Program-made: the position numbers and the translations under genes
Notes under the pieces: generated by a model
The model's input: the letters and a program-made list of their open reading frames with translations, nothing else
Database searches by the model: none
Told to the model about the DNA's origin: nothing
In this document: positions 61,701-64,000 of the stretch, one piece after another
How the letters are laid out: the number at the start of each line of letters is the position of its first letter
How positions within the stretch are numbered: the stretch's first letter is position 1
From: CAG-411 sp963643465
Lineage (GTDB): Bacteria; Bacillota; Clostridia; Lachnospirales; Lachnospiraceae
NCBI GenBank assembly: GCA_963643465.1
Contig: CAVIJT010000006.1
Span: 1-64,000 of the forward strand
Direction of reading: 5' to 3'
DNA: 64,000 nucleotides

Positions 61701-62096
61701 ATCGGCGACTTTTTATTGGTTCATTTTACTAAAATTTTCAACGAATTAGTAGGAAACGACGGCTATACAGTTCGTTACGGCGGTGATGAATTTGTAATTG
61801 TTCTGCCAAATCAGACAGAAGCCTATGGATTGCGGATTGCTGAGTCTATCTATGCTAGAATTCAGGATGGATGTAAAGAAATTTTGTCTCAGCGTTTGCA
61901 GCAGGATATCCAAATCCCATCTAACCAGAAACTTTCCTGCTCCATCGGAATTACAGAATATCCGGGAACTTCCCATGATGATATTGATCAGGCATTAAAC
62001 AAAGCCGATCAGGCATTGTACTTTATCAAACATAATTCCAAAGGACATGCTATTACATGGACAAAATTTAAGGACTTATGTTCTTTAACACCTTAA
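58788..62096 (+). CDS. TPR-containing diguanylate cyclase (GGDEF)
   Basis: About 1102 residues. A long helical N-terminal region (about 1-780) with tetratricopeptide-like repeats, a GAF-like segment (about 780-920), a short coiled coil, then a GGDEF domain (about 930-1095) with LTGLYNRHG, DLDNFKYYNDTFGHE and the intact RYGGDEFV signature loop. It should make cyclic di-GMP. The RxxD inhibitory I-site expected five residues before GGDEF is absent (NDGYTVRYGGDEF), so product inhibition is probably lacking. No membrane segment is seen. Start at 58788 follows AAGGGGGCC. Element B lies just upstream. Confidence 0.88.
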   Translation: MKYTVYIQQMVENFILNLSKQALFIKHYNVEELNKADFLQLIPDVVQETCLYHEYQAGIMYEAYEPFLDWIRLCYQDFYQDSMTPKEFLRTSDVYSLHIEPLATYIKTGECVRTEAVMYTELSFEKINFCTDILHILRRVAKEHSLILILCAFHLAPLSSVQMLLAILQKQIENLHFIVVYNDTYYPKPYIKTAWNQLNSYIKDKNMLYEWGQFTSDIVMNSVDDFVFEIKDVTKNITRLTNMYHTFALEDMAYYINDIYTKLEHNPSIVSEADAFRILSLYTNLCLCTEDTEGSIMACKQISSLPSFHTNPLVAYEYYYLSIKTQLSSGHMDIIRNSYQNCLAIANDLQDDFLVFRANLLYCMAQFGGWKDLFLCDFRIPVPMELLKQSEHYGFYNHLAYLYTMGFENDEDSITKIATGKENSVYFAKGIQLAKELGNTDFLMSAYMKNIIIYSDAGYHEYVHQMHKKRIETVKSDDKILQAHMFLGIGYNCIILENYTKADHYFREALHNLANEGKADDCMDALYNICMNYFVIEDYETVIPCIDTLLKMLSALGYQNVMVCNTAKLYGMLAISYFHLQDFYNTHHFLSMMTIYMNQFLSDEEHIDHKYWEEELFLYHYVRAILYEKEDNLDACQKELDKSYHYLWLLPGTVFYTYVLYTVTQASVYEKTGQLDKRTTLFDEAITYYKKQGFMICASKLLAISKGAKPQKIIVPYDEQDLWFDKLLTLANYTGTQNKLKYREKDIAFLTIWQENLNRSESNINTLIENAITIMQNSYSLSDVMILKQQGTSYTVLYNNSEVALTDENMKHFFAFFHKYKRGFLTNRTDKNFAQFMPIIEPFGKNRVVTMLGIPLSDGSADYVMLSHVNAHRNFTGNRVLLTNENFVTLKFAYSQLIDAIRQITANNLIRKMNEELEKVSITDYLTGLYNRHGLSSIIDTKLRTQDNSSVLILYIDLDNFKYYNDTFGHEIGDFLLVHFTKIFNELVGNDGYTVRYGGDEFVIVLPNQTEAYGLRIAESIYARIQDGCKEILSQRLQQDIQIPSNQKLSCSIGITEYPGTSHDDIDQALNKADQALYFIKHNSKGHAITWTKFKDLCSLTP

Positions 62097-62106
62097 TACA
62101 CTAGAA

Positions 62107-62167
62107 AAGCGAGATGTTTTGACACACTCTTGTCAAATAGACAACAGACGATCAAAACATCTCGCTT
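62107..62167. terminator. Bidirectional terminator with a long stem
   Basis: A perfect 16-bp stem (62107-62122 with 62152-62167) with an inner TTGTC/GACAA pair, followed by a T-rich tract, between the convergent GGDEF and dus genes. Confidence 0.88.
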
Positions 62168-62171
62168 CTTC

Positions 62172-63110
62172 TTATTCTCTTTCCAGTGTAAGCTGTTTTA
62201 ACGCTTCCACTGCATGTTGATATTCTAATATATTATTTGCTTTTTTTATTTTTTTTGTAAACTTATCCACAGAATCAAATCCCTGTTCCATATAAATCCA
62301 CAATTCTTTCATTTTATACAGTGCATTATTTCCCAATTCCTCATAGTAAGCATCCAATAGCTCTTCCACAAACTTCCAAAACAAAGGATTTTTTTGTATT
62401 TCTCTTGGTCCGTCCAAAACCTGCTCCAACAAATCCGGTCTCGTAATAAGACCTCTTCCAAGCATAACAGCAGAAATTCCCGGACATGTTTCCACTATAC
62501 TTTGGTAATCTTCCACTGTGTAAATATCTCCGTTGTAACAAACCGGACACTGACTGTCTTTCCATGTACGGATAAACACTTCTTTATGTACCGGCTGCTT
62601 ATAAAAGTCTTTCTGTACACGAGGATGAACGATCAACTCTTTCAATGGGTATCGATTGTAAAGAGAGAGCAATTCCTCCCACTCCTCTTCCTCAAATCTT
62701 CCAATACGTGTTTTAATAGAAATAGGAAGCACCGATTTTGAAAAAATTTCATCTAAGAATTTCTCCAACCGAAAAGGATCTCCTAAAAGACCAGAACCTT
62801 TTGCCTTATTTACTACTCCCGTAGAAGGACACCCCAGATTCAAATTTACCTGTGTATATCCATATGCCGCTAATTCTTTGGTCGTCTCCAGAAAATATTC
62901 TGCATTATTCGCCAATATTTGTGGAACGGTAGGAACTCCCTGTGTGTGCGCAGGTAAAATGTCCTTTCGCTCTCTAGGCGTAAAAGTTCCGTGCATGGTT
63001 GGCGAAATAAAAGGGGTGAAATACCAATCCACCCCTTTAAAGTATTTGTGATGGAGGCATCGAAACACATAAGTCGTGATGCCTTCCATCGGTGCAAAAT
63101 ACTGTTTCAT
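62172..63110 (-). CDS. dus: tRNA-dihydrouridine synthase family protein
   Basis: 312 residues, FMN-dependent TIM-barrel enzyme reducing uridine in the tRNA D-loop. MKQYFAPMEGITTYVFR is the family N-terminus, NLNLGCPSTGVVNKAKGSGL holds the catalytic Cys (about 100), and NGDIYT and MLGRGLITRP are FMN-contact motifs. Normal length. Its ATG overlaps the aspS stop (TAATGA), so it is translationally coupled to aspS. Which uridine is modified is not decidable. Confidence 0.9.
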   Translation of the reverse strand: MKQYFAPMEGITTYVFRCLHHKYFKGVDWYFTPFISPTMHGTFTPRERKDILPAHTQGVPTVPQILANNAEYFLETTKELAAYGYTQVNLNLGCPSTGVVNKAKGSGLLGDPFRLEKFLDEIFSKSVLPISIKTRIGRFEEEEWEELLSLYNRYPLKELIVHPRVQKDFYKQPVHKEVFIRTWKDSQCPVCYNGDIYTVEDYQSIVETCPGISAVMLGRGLITRPDLLEQVLDGPREIQKNPLFWKFVEELLDAYYEELGNNALYKMKELWIYMEQGFDSVDKFTKKIKKANNILEYQHAVEALKQLTLERE

Positions 63111-64000
63111 TATTGACGAACCTTAATGTGAACCTCACGAAGCTGCTGTTCGGTCACTTCACCAGGAGCGCCACACATCAAATCCTGTGCATTACCATTC
63201 ATTGGGAATGGAATAATCTCTCGGATATTTTCCTCATTACGAAGAAGCATAATCATACGATCCACTCCAGGTGCCATACCTGCGTGTGGTGGTGCTCCAT
63301 ACTGGAACGCATTGTATAAAGCTCCAAACTTCTCTTTCAAATCTTCCTCGGTATAACCAGCAATCTCAAATGCTTTTACCATAATTGCAAGATCATGGTT
63401 ACGAACAGCTCCGGAAGAAAGCTCTACACCATTACATACAATATCGTACTGATATGCTAAAATCTCTTCTGGATCTTTGTTCTCTAATGCCTCTAATCCA
63501 CCCTGTGGCATAGAGAATGGGTTGTGAGTAAAGATAATCTTCTTCTCTTCCTCATCATATTCATACATTGGGAAATCATTTACAAAACAGAAACGATATG
63601 CGTTCTTCTCTAATAAATCCAAACGTGCTCCCAACTCATTTCTAAGCTGACCTGCATAGTTTGCTGCCTTCTTTTCTGTATCAGCAATAAAGAAAATGGT
63701 ATCTCCTACTTCTAATCCTGCAAGCTCTCTCATCTCTACTTTCATATCATCTGGTATAAATTTATCAATTGGTCCCTTGTATGATAAATCTTCTTTTACT
63801 TCCAAATATCCAAGTCCACCCATTCCGATAGACTGTGCAAATTTCAAAAGTTTCTCATGGAATCCCTTTGACATATCTGCATGTACTTTAATGGCACGTA
63901 CTGTTTTCTTGTGGAATGGCTTAAAGGTACATCTTTGGAAGAACTCTGTCACATCAATGATGCGAAGTGGGTTGCGTAGGTCTGGTTTGTCAGAACCAAA
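63110..64000 (-). CDS. aspS: Aspartyl-tRNA synthetase, 3' portion (runs off the right edge)
   Basis: The last about 296 codons of a class II synthetase. The frame is open to the window end and reads FGSDKPDLRNPLRIIDV before the GTG at 63952, so the start lies beyond 64000. Bacterial AspRS landmarks are present: the GAD insertion domain, the FTHNPFSMPQ segment, ELSSGAVRNHD and the motif 3 GMAPGVDRMIMLL. Charges tRNA-Asp. First gene of aspS-dus here. Confidence 0.97.
   Translation of the reverse strand, partial: FGSDKPDLRNPLRIIDVTEFFQRCTFKPFHKKTVRAIKVHADMSKGFHEKLLKFAQSIGMGGLGYLEVKEDLSYKGPIDKFIPDDMKVEMRELAGLEVGDTIFFIADTEKKAANYAGQLRNELGARLDLLEKNAYRFCFVNDFPMYEYDEEEKKIIFTHNPFSMPQGGLEALENKDPEEILAYQYDIVCNGVELSSGAVRNHDLAIMVKAFEIAGYTEEDLKEKFGALYNAFQYGAPPHAGMAPGVDRMIMLLRNEENIREIIPFPMNGNAQDLMCGAPGEVTEQQLREVHIKVRQ

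Noticed and set aside
62263..62271. Exact TTATCCACA DnaA box
   Set aside because: Single copy inside the dus coding sequence; no cluster, so likely chance.
1..64000. tRNA, rRNA, insertion sequences or prophage
   Set aside because: No tRNA cloverleaf, rRNA stretch, transposase with terminal repeats or phage structural gene was recognised by eye; the Rpn-type gene is not an IS.

Overview
The window reads as a low-GC Gram-positive chromosome from the class Clostridia, most likely the family Lachnospiraceae (a Roseburia-, Agathobacter- or Lachnospira-like gut anaerobe). Evidence: AGGAGG-type ribosome binding sites, sigma-A promoters with extended -10 boxes, many hairpin-plus-T-tract terminators, an oxygen-sensitive class III ribonucleotide reductase with its radical-SAM activase, very large multidomain secreted alpha-amylases, a TPR-GGDEF protein, and the dgt-dnaG-rpoD-trmK-nif3 order. 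Species is inferred from gene content only. Nearly all housekeeping genes lie on the minus strand, so replication probably runs from right to left here. I found no rRNA, tRNA, CRISPR array, prophage or insertion sequence.

Layout, left to right. 1-380: intergenic, with three same-orientation DnaA-box-like sites beside an AT-rich tract and a strong promoter pointing off the left edge. 381-2240: an ECF sigma factor with its membrane-anchored partner, behind an ECF-type promoter. 2454-9739: a TGS-uridine-kinase-like protein, then the dgt-dnaG-rpoD-trmK-nif3 run (DNA replication and sigma-A). 9853-15483: an 1876-residue secreted GH13 enzyme. 15625-22007: purM-purN-purD followed by an SH3b surface protein, a cohesin-fold/cadherin-like membrane protein and queH. 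22359-24959: an M29-like aminopeptidase and an acyl-CoA thioesterase. 25089-27383: a flotillin/NfeD pair led by an unlisted 18-codon hydrophobic ORF. 27535-32317: two tandem leuCD pairs, dut and nrdG. 32619-37809: an alpha/beta hydrolase and a second secreted GH13 amylase with CBM26-like modules. 37917-40376: a hypothetical protein, an Rpn-family nuclease and a flavoprotein.

40417-48169 is a 2-aminoethylphosphonate (AEP) utilisation locus: RpiR-type regulator, ABC ATPase, a permease fused in frame to its substrate-binding lipoprotein, PhnW, PhnX and a translationally coupled two-gene ThrE-type exporter. PhnW makes alanine and phosphonoacetaldehyde, PhnX releases phosphate and acetaldehyde, and the coupled exporter may dispose of surplus amino acid (inference).

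48510-62096 is a more accessory stretch: a zinc-ribbon membrane protein, three polytopic GT-C-like or PIG-V-like membrane proteins, nrdD behind a paired NrdR operator, and a TPR-GGDEF diguanylate cyclase. Two direct copies of an inverted-repeat element with an identical 26-nt core flank the 54.0-58.7 kb segment and sit just upstream of plus-strand genes; this is the strongest candidate for something undescribed. The window ends with dus and the 3' part of aspS.
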